NCBI GenBank assembly: GCA_004195635.1
Contig: PSPT01000001.1
Span: 62,001-126,000 of the forward strand
DNA: 64,000 bases
From: Methanobacteriota archaeon
Lineage (GTDB): Archaea > Thermoplasmatota > Poseidoniia > Poseidoniales > Poseidoniaceae
Direction: 5' to 3'
Shown here: positions 1 through 9,382 of the stretch, one piece after another
How positions within the stretch are numbered: the first letter of the stretch is position 1
How the letters are laid out: every line of letters begins with the position of its first letter
Notes under the pieces: generated by a model
Told to the model about the DNA's origin: nothing
Seen by the model: only the letters and a program-made list of their open reading frames with translations
The model's database searches: none
Made by a program: the position numbers and the translations under genes

Positions 1-1
1 T

Positions 2-3000
2 GGTTCATTTGAGGTTTCATTACCCGAAGGAATGATTTTCGATGCAACTACTTTCTCCACTACTAGTTTCTCTACAGCAGGGGCACACTTTACCGTTGTC
101 AATGAAATGGATCCACTGAATTTGACTTTGCAACTTGCAACAAATACCATTGGTTATTTGACAGTATATGATAACATGACACTTTACGAATCAAGTTTGC
201 CAGGTTGGTCTGTAGTTGAGATAAAGGCTACAGATGCAGAAGGAATTAGTTGGTACACCGATGTTTCATCCGATGCAAGATTTGAGTTCCGCCTTCCAGA
301 TGGGGAATATGTTCTTTCTGCCGAAGATTCAAGTTTAAATATTTCAAACCTCAATATTACAATTGATGGTGAGGGAGGAGTGGATTTGAATATGATTGCC
401 CAGCCGGGATTAATTACTGTTTATCTCAATGTATTCCTAGATACAAATGACGACTCGGTATTTGAAAATGGAACTGCAGTCAGTATTGACCTAAAAATCA
501 CCCCCCTACTTGCAGGACATGGCGAGCAGGTGAATCTAACTGTTTCTGATTATTCCGACATCGGTAATTTGTCAATTGACCTTGAATTGGGTCGCTATGA
601 TGTAAGTGTCGTTGAGCAAGATGCCCGTGACGCAAATGCTACTGACCATCAAACCGCAACTGTAAATCCAATGATTGGATTAGACATTGGTCTCGACATT
701 TCCGAAGAAGCAACACTTGTTGCACTTCAAGCATCTTGGCTTCTTGAAGCAACTATCCTAAACGCAACACTTGGGCCCATGGCGAATGCCTCAATATTCC
801 TCCACGATGAGGATGATAGTGGTTTTGTTCTAGTAAGTTCAGATGAAAATGGAACTATTGCACAATATATTGCTCAAGGCAATTACAGTGTTGTTCTTCA
901 GGGTGTTGATGTAAATGGCGTGCAAGAAGAATTCCGTGGATTAATTAACATCAATGAGAATTCAACTCGTCGTAATGTTTCATGGATCGCAAAGCAAAGC
1001 ACTTGGCTTGATATTCATTTGGATGAATCATCAACCGGGACAAATTTGTCAAGTTACATTATTACTGCGGTAAGCCAGGAAGGTCTAGGAAATGTAAGTC
1101 TAAGTTCAACAAATGAAACTGGTGACATGCATGTGTCCCTATTCCCTGGTGAATGGACCCTCTTCATGAATCGCACTGATTTGCAAACACGCTGGACTAT
1201 TGACGAAGGGGTATACAATCTCAATGCAAGCCAGATGCTACCAAATGAAAACATTACAATGAATGTTTCAGCACAAAGATGGGTTGAAATTGGCGGTAAA
1301 GTATTCTGGGACCTTAACGGTGATGAAGCTCCAAGTTATGGCGAGGGAATTGATGATTTCAATGTCACTCTACTAGGTAATGTGACTTCGGTAAATGCGA
1401 CTATTGCTACTGATTCAGAAGGTGTTTGGCGCCTATTTGTACCTATTGAGGACACATTCAACGTGACTGTTGAAAAAGAAGGTTTTGATACAGAATGGTA
1501 TGGCAATGAAACCATGGAAGGCTTGGTTGTTGGAGCAGATCATGTGAGCGAGGACATTATGGTTTCTGCTGGCTCAGTTAGCGCATCTGGAAACATCACT
1601 CATCTCTTTGATGATGAGGATGTCCTTAATCAGCTAGAAGTATGGTTATTCCCACAATCCGGCCAAGACCGTGATGCGATACAGATTTCTCCAGTCTTTG
1701 ACAATGGTTCTATGACTTGGTCAGCAGATGTTGAACCAGGTACTTGGATTATTTGGGCAGGCCTGCCTGAAGGCGAGCGCAATAATACTGCAGTTGATGT
1801 TGGCATTGGCTTGCTCGATGCAAGTGTTGCCACTGGAGGAGTTGTTGATATTGAAGTAAGAGATGGTGGAATTGTTAATATGGATTCCAATTGGCTTGAC
1901 TTTAACCTCGTTGAACTCAACTTTGGCGATTCAAATACTTCTGATGCCCCAATAAGTGATGCACCGGTAATTGTAAGCGTGGACCTTGGCGAAGGAATCC
2001 AATGGGATGTATCAGTCAACAATGAAGGACAAGTTTCTCTTCTTGTACCAGCAGGTAATGTGTATTTCACAACTGAATTTACAACCACACAACGCGGCAT
2101 GGAAATGAATTATACTGGCGGTATTGGAGCCGAAGTAGCGCCACAAGTCGATACCCCTGCACTACTTGATGCAACACGACGAATCAATCACGATGTAACA
2201 TTTGACTTACAAAGTATCACCAATGCAATTGAAATCACAAATGAAACACTTGCCTATGATCTCTCATGGGAAAGTGGTTCCGATGAGGAATATGCTGAAG
2301 TTTTGATGAATATCGAAGTGACATACAGTGGTAATGACGCTTATGACTACTTTACAGTCACTCCATCAGCACAAAATGGAATGGACAGTGGAGATTGGAT
2401 TGTTGAAATCAAGAATAGCACTGGCGAGTGGGCAGAATCCTCTACCGTTGAATTAGGTATTGGTGATGTTCTATCAAATGCGACTTTGACTGCAAACCTT
2501 GAGATTAGAATCCAAGCACCAAATGCAAGTGTATCATATGCGCTTACTGATGGCCATCGGGTTAATGTGCGTTTGGAAGCAGTAAATGGCCAAGCATCTG
2601 AACTTAGCGTGAAGGTTGTTCTCCCTCAGAAGTATGGTATTGAATGGGTTGATGCACCCGAGTCCGCTGGCGCTGGCGCCGGAGGAGAAGGAACTCTTGA
2701 CTTGATTATTGGAAACAATGGTAATGGTGACGATTCACTTCTCGTTGAAGTAGATGATTCGCAATTACCAGAAGGTTGGGATATTTCCCCACTATCTTCT
2801 ACTATTACTCTTGCAAGGGATGATAACCGATTGCAAACTTTAGTTATTCATGCACCAGAAGGTGCAGCCTCAGGTGAATGGCCAATTGTAATTACTGTAA
2901 CAAGTGAAGGTGGTCAAACAATTACCCACATTGCTCAAATCCGCCTTGCAAAGGCTGACCTTTCAATTGAATCTCACTCATGGGATGGCGACTCTCTATT

Positions 3001-3394
3001 CGGAGTTTCTAACACAGTTAGAATCACTGTAGCAAATGCAGGTCTTCTTGACGCAGCAATGGTTAACATTTCAATCAACTCACAAGAATATAGCGGAGTT
3101 TCTGACTACTTTGTTCAAGCAGTTCCTGCCGGTGAAACTGTTGAGTTTGCTCTTACTCTAGATCTCGCTGATGCCACACCCGGTTCTGCTAACTTCGAAG
3201 TTACTTTATCGCTTGATGAAGAAATTGATATGGAAGACACCCCTGATGATTATTCATTCAAGGTGAAGCTTTCCAGCCCAACTCCGGAATCAACAAGCAA
3301 TACAATTTTCTATATTTTGCTTGCTGTGTTCCTTGGCGCAATAACTCTTGGTTTCAATTCCTGGAGGAAGGCTGGACTAAGCAAGCGTTTCTGA
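2..3394 (+). CDS. Large surface protein, C-terminally membrane anchored (5' end outside window)
   Basis: The frame is open through base 2 with no start signal, so the gene begins before the window; the ATG at 32 is probably internal. The visible 1130 residues are rich in Asp, Asn, Thr, Ser and N-x-S/T sequons, typical of an exported archaeal glycoprotein. The sequence looks like consecutive beta-sandwich modules: carboxypeptidase-regulatory-like repeats (SDENGTIAQYI, TDSEGVWRLFV) and, near residues 880-1090, CARDB/NEW3-like modules (LDLIIGNNGNGDD, VRITVANAGLLDAA). A single hydrophobic segment in the last 30 residues (TIFYILLAVFLGAITLG) is followed by a short basic tail (WRKAGLSKRF), so the protein sits outside with its C-terminus in the membrane. 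No catalytic motif was recognised; an adhesin or structural surface role is inferred. A 17-base hairpin follows the stop. Confidence 0.8.
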   Translation, partial: GSFEVSLPEGMIFDATTFSTTSFSTAGAHFTVVNEMDPLNLTLQLATNTIGYLTVYDNMTLYESSLPGWSVVEIKATDAEGISWYTDVSSDARFEFRLPDGEYVLSAEDSSLNISNLNITIDGEGGVDLNMIAQPGLITVYLNVFLDTNDDSVFENGTAVSIDLKITPLLAGHGEQVNLTVSDYSDIGNLSIDLELGRYDVSVVEQDARDANATDHQTATVNPMIGLDIGLDISEEATLVALQASWLLEATILNATLGPMANASIFLHDEDDSGFVLVSSDENGTIAQYIAQGNYSVVLQGVDVNGVQEEFRGLININENSTRRNVSWIAKQSTWLDIHLDESSTGTNLSSYIITAVSQEGLGNVSLSSTNETGDMHVSLFPGEWTLFMNRTDLQTRWTIDEGVYNLNASQMLPNENITMNVSAQRWVEIGGKVFWDLNGDEAPSYGEGIDDFNVTLLGNVTSVNATIATDSEGVWRLFVPIEDTFNVTVEKEGFDTEWYGNETMEGLVVGADHVSEDIMVSAGSVSASGNITHLFDDEDVLNQLEVWLFPQSGQDRDAIQISPVFDNGSMTWSADVEPGTWIIWAGLPEGERNNTAVDVGIGLLDASVATGGVVDIEVRDGGIVNMDSNWLDFNLVELNFGDSNTSDAPISDAPVIVSVDLGEGIQWDVSVNNEGQVSLLVPAGNVYFTTEFTTTQRGMEMNYTGGIGAEVAPQVDTPALLDATRRINHDVTFDLQSITNAIEITNETLAYDLSWESGSDEEYAEVLMNIEVTYSGNDAYDYFTVTPSAQNGMDSGDWIVEIKNSTGEWAESSTVELGIGDVLSNATLTANLEIRIQAPNASVSYALTDGHRVNVRLEAVNGQASELSVKVVLPQKYGIEWVDAPESAGAGAGGEGTLDLIIGNNGNGDDSLLVEVDDSQLPEGWDISPLSSTITLARDDNRLQTLVIHAPEGAASGEWPIVITVTSEGGQTITHIAQIRLAKADLSIESHSWDGDSLFGVSNTVRITVANAGLLDAAMVNISINSQEYSGVSDYFVQAVPAGETVEFALTLDLADATPGSANFEVTLSLDEEIDMEDTPDDYSFKVKLSSPTPESTSNTIFYILLAVFLGAITLGFNSWRKAGLSKRF

Positions 3395-3417
3395 TTTTAC
3401 AGTCAGAGCAATTACCC

Positions 3418-3434
3418 AAGGGCGCCTTGCCCTT
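3418..3434 (+). terminator. Hairpin after the first surface-protein gene, possible terminator
   Basis: A perfect 6-bp inverted repeat (AAGGGC / GCCCTT) with a 5-base loop lies 24 bases after the stop codon at 3394 and is followed by ATTTCC rather than a clean T-run. It could be a terminator or a transcript 3'-end stabiliser. Archaeal termination mostly depends on T-tracts, so this is weak evidence. Confidence 0.3.
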
Positions 3435-3593
3435 ATTTCCCTATCAATAAGTGTGAAAACTTTGTACTCCGTTGATGTTTCATTTTGAGAATAGCATCTG
3501 TACTCTATGATGGATGACTGAAAAACTATCATAGGGCTTACCAACAAAGCCAAATTAGGTTTCCTTCAAAGGTAAGACTACTGTGCAAGATAC

Positions 3594-4805
3594 ATGGCGA
3601 AGGGAATCCCTCCGGAAATGGATGGGATTGAGTACCTTCCAGAACCAACAGATCCGCGTATACTTTCAGCAGTTGATCCATCTATCGCTGGCTGGCAAGA
3701 TGATTTCCGTGCCCGGGTGACCGGTTGGGAACCTCTAATGCCACCTATTTCCGCTCCACCTCCTAGACGTGCGACCCGAACAATTGGTGTATGGGTAATA
3801 GTAATGTTTGCAATATTCATGTGGATGGCATATAGTACTGATGCTCCTTTTGGCAAGTTGACCTATAATGATTCTGAATGGGCTTGGGAAGATAGTCAAA
3901 TCCGCCAATTACAACAGTTAGGGTTGAATGGAACAGGTGTACATATCTGTATCGTTGATACAGGATTTGATAACTCGCACCCCGACCTCAAACATCTTAC
4001 TCCTCACTTTAGGGATTTTTTGAATGGAGGGACGAAGCCAGTTGACCTCGGCGCAGACAAACATGGTACTATGATGGCAGGGATAATAGTTGCAAATGGA
4101 CATGTTAAGGGTTCATCTCCACAAGTTGAATTATCGGTCGCTGCAGCATTAGGCACTTCGGCAGAGGGTGAAAACCGAGGCGATTCTGCTATTGTCGCAG
4201 ATGCAATAGATTGGTGTTGGGAGGAACAAAATGCAGACATTATTTCCTTGTCATTGGGAGGTGTCCAGGATGGTGATGACGAAGCCATGAATGCTGTCGA
4301 AAGAGCCTTGTCCCAAGGAGTATTTGTCGTTGCGGCGGCAGGTAATGATGGTGAGGATGATGACGGATTATTATCCAGCCCCGCTAATGTACCATTGGTA
4401 ATCTCAGTCGGCGCAGTTGATGAGAAAAAGACAATTTGGGAGGGCTCATCACAGGGTTCTACTCTTTTCAACGGTAATGCACGCGTTTCGCCTAATGAGA
4501 AACCTGAAATCGTCGCTCCTGGCGTTTCAATAATTTCTACTGGTCTAGACAAGGCCTACTATAGTAGCTCAGGGACAAGTGGTTCTACTGCTTTCGTATC
4601 TGGATCACTGGCATTAATCCTACAAGCATATCCTGAATTGATGAACTCAAGTGATTCTAGTTGTATCGAACTCGTGAAAACCTCACTGATGCAATCGGCA
4701 GCAACTGCATCTGAGCAAATAATTCCGCATGATGCTCATTATGGCTATGGAATACTGAATGCATACGATTGGAAGGTAGAAGTTGGGCAAAACTTGCCCT
4801 GCTAA
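3594..4805 (+). CDS. Membrane-tethered subtilisin-like serine protease (peptidase S8)
   Basis: A 403-aa S8 peptidase. About 62 N-terminal residues with no signal peptide precede a single transmembrane helix (about 63-80, IGVWVIVMFAIFMWMAY), so the catalytic domain should face outward in type II topology. The triad is visible: Asp122 in CIVDTGFD, His157 in DKHGTMMAG and Ser329 in SSSGTSGSTAF, with the oxyanion Asn251 in AAAGND. The usual GTSMAxP box is altered to GTSGSTA, losing the conserved proline, but the core residues remain. There is no obvious inhibitor prodomain, so autoprocessing may differ from secreted subtilisins. The start is the ATG at 3594, with only a weak upstream AAGGTA. It probably degrades extracellular protein or matures surface proteins such as its large neighbours; the substrate is unknown. 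Confidence 0.88.
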   Translation: MAKGIPPEMDGIEYLPEPTDPRILSAVDPSIAGWQDDFRARVTGWEPLMPPISAPPPRRATRTIGVWVIVMFAIFMWMAYSTDAPFGKLTYNDSEWAWEDSQIRQLQQLGLNGTGVHICIVDTGFDNSHPDLKHLTPHFRDFLNGGTKPVDLGADKHGTMMAGIIVANGHVKGSSPQVELSVAAALGTSAEGENRGDSAIVADAIDWCWEEQNADIISLSLGGVQDGDDEAMNAVERALSQGVFVVAAAGNDGEDDDGLLSSPANVPLVISVGAVDEKKTIWEGSSQGSTLFNGNARVSPNEKPEIVAPGVSIISTGLDKAYYSSSGTSGSTAFVSGSLALILQAYPELMNSSDSSCIELVKTSLMQSAATASEQIIPHDAHYGYGILNAYDWKVEVGQNLPC

Positions 4806-5000
4806 GCAACCTCCAATTGAATCGGAACCCTCGCAACCCCTTCATTTACTCTACTTTTCCGGCTAATACTTGTATCATTCGATACAAATCCTCGGCAACT
4901 ATGCTTTGATATTATTTCTAATAATTGATATTAACTGTGTTTTTTAGACTGATATTATTTCATTTATTTGATACTATTCCTGCCACATGGCCACCTCATG

Positions 5001-5034
5001 CTTATAGGCAGCGCCCTCTTGGGCATTTTTGAGG
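5001..5034 (+). promoter_or_regulatory. Putative promoter and leader of the 5042 gene (TATA-like box, hairpin, RBS)
   Basis: CTTATAG at 5001-5007 lies 35 bases before the ATG, a plausible archaeal TATA position with a short leader. A small GCCC-TCTT-GGGC hairpin follows (5013-5024), then a GAGG ribosome-binding site at 5031. Similar CTTATAG/CTATAAG elements precede the genes starting at 16948 and 48948. The rest of the 236-base gap (4806-5041) is AT-rich without an ORF. Confidence 0.4.
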
Positions 5035-5041
5035 AACAAAT

Positions 5042-8000
5042 ATGCGCACTGGAAAAAGTCTATTTCTCGTTATGCTGATGATGATGAGCACTTTGGTATT
5101 GTTGGTACCTGTCGCCCCACAGGCAATGGCAGTAAATGAAACAAATGTCGGAGTAATCACAGGAACTGAAACTTGGAGTGGGACACACTCGTTATCAGGG
5201 GATGTACAAGTAGCCCCTGGTGCTAAATTAATAATTAATGCGGGAACTACGGTCAATATTCCTAATGGTACCTACATAGAAGTTGAAGGTTCAATTTGCG
5301 CTGGTTCAAGTATTTGTGGGGCGTCTCAAGCAAGTACAGGTAGCCCGGTGAGATTTATTTGGGCAGATCCTGCCAATGCTTCCGCCAATGGACGTTGTTC
5401 ATTTAATTCGGATGCAAAATGTGGGGAGGGGGTAATTCTCCGTTCCAGTATTGATTCTGCACCTAGTAGCACAGGAATGTCATTTGTTGAATTCACCAAT
5501 GGTTATGGTTTCCCAATTCTCGCTACTGGGCAAAGCAATCCATATTTATCAGTTCTAATTTTTGATGGTGCAAGTTTTCATGCAGATAACCTAAAGTTTT
5601 CTGATATCAATACGTCAAACGTATTAGCGATGAATTTAGCTGCCCCAACAATCACTGATTCAACCTTTGTAGTTGGTACTGATGAAGAAGGATGGAAGGC
5701 ATCTGCTGTGCGAGCCTATGGGTCTGGCAATGGTATTTTGTCTACATTTACAATTCGTTCTTCTACCTTTACGGGTGCTGCCGCCGACGAATGTGGCAGT
5801 CAAAGTGGAGGTCTTGCAGCATTATTAACTGAAGATTCTTTCATTGACTTGGAATCAATTTCAATAACAAATAATGCCTATGGTGCTTTCTTTGCTAGTT
5901 CTTCCGGTTCACTAAAGACAAGTACTTTTGACATACAGTGTAACGCCATCGACACAAACGGTCACAAAACAACAGGGTCTATCAAACACTGGTTGGCAAT
6001 ATCTAATTCCTCAATTACCACTGAGGAAGGGGCTGGCCTAACTGCATATGATTCGGCGCGCGTGAGATTCACAGACAGTACCATCACAGGAGCCAGTGAA
6101 GGTTCAGGAATAGGTGTGCGAGGTGCAACTCTAGTTGCAAATAACAATGTAATCGGCCCAATCGGCGGATGGAATGGAGTTTGGGTATATGGCGATGAGT
6201 TTGATGTTACCTTTGAAAATAATACCATTAATGCTACCAAAGAGCCAATTCTCATTGGAGAATACCATTACCAAGATGAAGGATGGAATGTGCCATCACC
6301 ATCTCAAGGTGTTGCTTATATTGCTAACAATACAATAAGTGGAAGTACTGATACATGTTCTTCTCAAGAAATGTATGGGGGGGACTTTGATTGTCCTACA
6401 ATCCACGTATTTATGTCAAGTGCAACAATTGTTGATAATGTTGGTACTGGGGGTGCAGGTGATGCAATAAGGGCAACAGGTTCAATTCTAAATGTTCAGC
6501 GAAATAACATTGAAACTGGCGACTTTGCAGTTAGAGCAAGCGTGATGGATGATAATTACGGTAATAAGTACGCGACTTTAGGCTTCTTTGCAGAAAATGT
6601 TTGGCCCGGTGCCGGACAGGTATACAATATCACCGAGTCAAGTATTACTGTTCAGTCAGAATACATTGCTGACCCAGACCCATCTTCCAATGAAACTTAT
6701 CCAGTAAGTCTTTCTTGGGGGGGGGCAGAGTGCCCATACCTATACAATGAGTGCTTACAATTAAGCGATTCGAAATATATGCCGCCAAGAGGTATGCCAT
6801 TAGGGATGGAGATAATAAATAATGCGTCAATATTTATGTACGCCAATCTCACTAACTTCGACCTTGATAAGGCACATATTCAAAACCAGAATACTGCATG
6901 GGGAGTTCAATTACAAGAAGGTGAACTGGTCCGACTTCGAGCAATGGTAAAGGGAGTTCACGTATCCAATGCCGACATTATTATTCGTGATGCAATAGGC
7001 AGAGAAATATACAATATGACTACAGACCCTTGGGGATATTCTCCGTGGGTTTCACTACCAAGTGATTTCCACATTGACACTAACTGGAATCATTTGGCTA
7101 GTGGTGTAAATGAAAATTCTTGTGATGATGGTATTGACAATGATGGAGATTCAGTGATGGACTCAGCCGACCCCGATTGCCAAGGAGGTGGCCGAGAAAT
7201 GTCCACTTACCATGTGACTGCAAGTAAATTTGGAAAAGGAAGCATTGACTATACATTCAACTTAATTGGGCAATTAGATGATGTTGTATCCCTCAATAAT
7301 ATTGGACCAAATTTGGTAGTTGATCAGCACGACAATCAGCCGTTCAAGAAAATCATCACAATTACTGGTTCTGCAGTTGATGGAATCGGTTGCGATTGCG
7401 CTACAGATTATGAGGCATGGTTGTCACAATTTGGTAATATCAAAGAGGTACAAGTCAAACCCCCCGGTGTTTCCAATTGGGATAATGCCTATGTCGCAGT
7501 GGATACAAGTGGTTCAAATGGAGAAATTACTCGTGAGAATCACCCTTGGTCTTCCTGGACCTTTGATTGGGATATGGGACAACAAGCTGAAGATGATTAC
7601 ACCTTTGAAATCCGCGCATTTGATGGATTAGATTATAGCCCAATATTAACAAGGGTTTTCCAATTAAACACTGCTGCTCCTCTAATTTATGTCGATAGTC
7701 CGGCGAATCACTCTTCTCACGATGGAAGTTCAATAACATTCACGGGTCGTGCAAGCGATCCATATGCGGGCATTAACGGAAATGACATTCAAAAAATCCA
7801 CTTTGAAATCCGTTCAGTAGTTGAAGGCTCAGATGATTTTTATGTTACGACAACAACACCCGGCGGGCCTGCTTGGAGTTATACTTGGGATTTCAGCGCA
7901 CAAATTTCGGGAGAATATACTTTCAATATTTGGGCCAGTGATTCAAATTTCTGTAAGTCTTCAAAGGATGAATGTGCTTGGAGAAGTCTTGTATTAGATA

Positions 8001-9331
8001 TTGAAAATGAAAATGCACGTCCAATTATTGAGTTATCCGACCCCCTACCTGATGCCGGAGGTCGCATCTCTTCCTCCGAAACAACTTTGATTGCTGGAGT
8101 TTCCAAGGATGCTGATGGTCAAGTCACAAAGGTCAAGATTGAGATAACCGACCTTCAAACTGGCCTACCGTTACAAAATACACCAGCCCCAATCACAAAT
8201 TTCGATGCAGTTGGTGTATGGCAAGCTTGGTCTGTAACTTGGGACACAAGAATGCTCACTCATGACTTCCAATATAAGTTGACTGCTAAGGCTTATGATG
8301 GCTATGATTGGTCCTATGAGTCTGAAGTGATTTTTACCATTGACAATCCACCTGATGCCAATAACCTCCGGCCTGTTTTCAATACAACTGGTTGGGTTGA
8401 AAACATACAATTATTCTGTGATTCCAACAGTCAATCCTTTGACCGCTGCACAATTGCTCAAATCAATTTGCACGATTGGTTTTATGACCCAGACGGTGAA
8501 TTAACATGGTACAATTTTGTTGTGGTAAATGATGCATCTGATCCAAGTGATGATTACTACGATGATCTTGTCATTATCAATGCAGATGGAATTGCAAAGT
8601 ATAACCCCTTGACCGCATTAGACATTCTCGGCGCAGATATGTCTCTTTGGACATTGGAAGGAGTTCAATTTGAAGTGATAGATAGATCCGGAAGCCGAAA
8701 TTCATCATTCCTAGTTAATTTTGTAGTTCAGGCAATTGATTTCACCGCGACAAGATCTGATGGTGAAATGGATGAGCCTATTACAAAGAATAATCCAGCA
8801 CTATTCGAAGGCCGTGGGCGTCCAGGATCTGAAGTTTATATTCGCCTTGTTGATGGTGGACGTGAAGTAAACCACACGACAATTGGTTCAGATGGCTTTT
8901 GGAGAATGGAAGTTTCAAAAAATGACCTTGCAGGTGCTGGAATAAATGACATTAGTTTCGAATATAACGGTCAAAAGATAGTTCATTCAGTACAATCTGG
9001 TGTTGCAGATGAAGAAGGATTAAGTACAATTATCTGGGTAATTTTGATTATTGTTATTATTGCAATCCTTGGCGGAGTCTTTGTATTCCTCTTTGTAGAA
9101 TATGAAGAAGAAGACAATTTGGATGACATGACTGAAGAAGTCGAGATGGAAGCCGCTGACCCCTACGCATGGGCAAAGAAAAAGTTAGCCGAAGAGGCCC
9201 AGCAAAGTGCATTATCTGTCGCAGCACAAGCTGCACCCGCCCCTCAACCTGTTGCTAATCCAGAACATCCGGGTTGGCTCTGGGATCCAACAACCCAGCA
9301 ATGGGTGCCTGATCCAAACTTCAGGCAATGA
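5042..9331 (+). CDS. Giant surface protein with beta-helix and Ig-like regions, C-terminal TM and Trp-rich tail
   Basis: A 1429-aa exported protein. It has a Sec signal peptide (about residues 1-30, ending near PQAMA). Residues about 60-520 look like a right-handed parallel beta-helix, with irregular repeats such as NNTISGS, NNNVIG and ENNTINA. Middle and C-terminal parts look Ig/cadherin-like (PLIYVDSPANHSSHDGSS; GRGRPGSEVYIRLVDGG). An acidic Ca-site-like stretch, DDGIDNDGDSVMDSADPD, lies near residues 698-715. A transmembrane helix (about 1327-1350) is followed by an acidic cytoplasmic segment and a final motif PGWLWDPTTQQWVPDP. Beta-helices often bind or cleave polysaccharide, but no catalytic set is evident; adhesin or polysaccharide-binding roles are inferred. 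The start is supported by GAGG 7 bases upstream. A G9 run lies at 6717-6725. Confidence 0.85.
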   Translation: MRTGKSLFLVMLMMMSTLVLLVPVAPQAMAVNETNVGVITGTETWSGTHSLSGDVQVAPGAKLIINAGTTVNIPNGTYIEVEGSICAGSSICGASQASTGSPVRFIWADPANASANGRCSFNSDAKCGEGVILRSSIDSAPSSTGMSFVEFTNGYGFPILATGQSNPYLSVLIFDGASFHADNLKFSDINTSNVLAMNLAAPTITDSTFVVGTDEEGWKASAVRAYGSGNGILSTFTIRSSTFTGAAADECGSQSGGLAALLTEDSFIDLESISITNNAYGAFFASSSGSLKTSTFDIQCNAIDTNGHKTTGSIKHWLAISNSSITTEEGAGLTAYDSARVRFTDSTITGASEGSGIGVRGATLVANNNVIGPIGGWNGVWVYGDEFDVTFENNTINATKEPILIGEYHYQDEGWNVPSPSQGVAYIANNTISGSTDTCSSQEMYGGDFDCPTIHVFMSSATIVDNVGTGGAGDAIRATGSILNVQRNNIETGDFAVRASVMDDNYGNKYATLGFFAENVWPGAGQVYNITESSITVQSEYIADPDPSSNETYPVSLSWGGAECPYLYNECLQLSDSKYMPPRGMPLGMEIINNASIFMYANLTNFDLDKAHIQNQNTAWGVQLQEGELVRLRAMVKGVHVSNADIIIRDAIGREIYNMTTDPWGYSPWVSLPSDFHIDTNWNHLASGVNENSCDDGIDNDGDSVMDSADPDCQGGGREMSTYHVTASKFGKGSIDYTFNLIGQLDDVVSLNNIGPNLVVDQHDNQPFKKIITITGSAVDGIGCDCATDYEAWLSQFGNIKEVQVKPPGVSNWDNAYVAVDTSGSNGEITRENHPWSSWTFDWDMGQQAEDDYTFEIRAFDGLDYSPILTRVFQLNTAAPLIYVDSPANHSSHDGSSITFTGRASDPYAGINGNDIQKIHFEIRSVVEGSDDFYVTTTTPGGPAWSYTWDFSAQISGEYTFNIWASDSNFCKSSKDECAWRSLVLDIENENARPIIELSDPLPDAGGRISSSETTLIAGVSKDADGQVTKVKIEITDLQTGLPLQNTPAPITNFDAVGVWQAWSVTWDTRMLTHDFQYKLTAKAYDGYDWSYESEVIFTIDNPPDANNLRPVFNTTGWVENIQLFCDSNSQSFDRCTIAQINLHDWFYDPDGELTWYNFVVVNDASDPSDDYYDDLVIINADGIAKYNPLTALDILGADMSLWTLEGVQFEVIDRSGSRNSSFLVNFVVQAIDFTATRSDGEMDEPITKNNPALFEGRGRPGSEVYIRLVDGGREVNHTTIGSDGFWRMEVSKNDLAGAGINDISFEYNGQKIVHSVQSGVADEEGLSTIIWVILIIVIIAILGGVFVFLFVEYEEEDNLDDMTEEVEMEAADPYAWAKKKLAEEAQQSALSVAAQAAPAPQPVANPEHPGWLWDPTTQQWVPDPNFRQ
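6717..6725 (+). repeat. G9 homopolymer inside the 5042 surface-protein gene
   Basis: Nine consecutive G residues encode Trp-Gly-Gly-Ala in frame, and a seven-G run lies about 340 bases upstream. Runs of this length are prone to slippage during replication and sequencing; the frame is open here. Possible phase-variation tract or error hotspot. Confidence 0.6.
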
Positions 9332-9382
9332 GGTAAACATTGAAACCCGACTATTACATAGCATAGAGGGAGGGCTGAGCGC

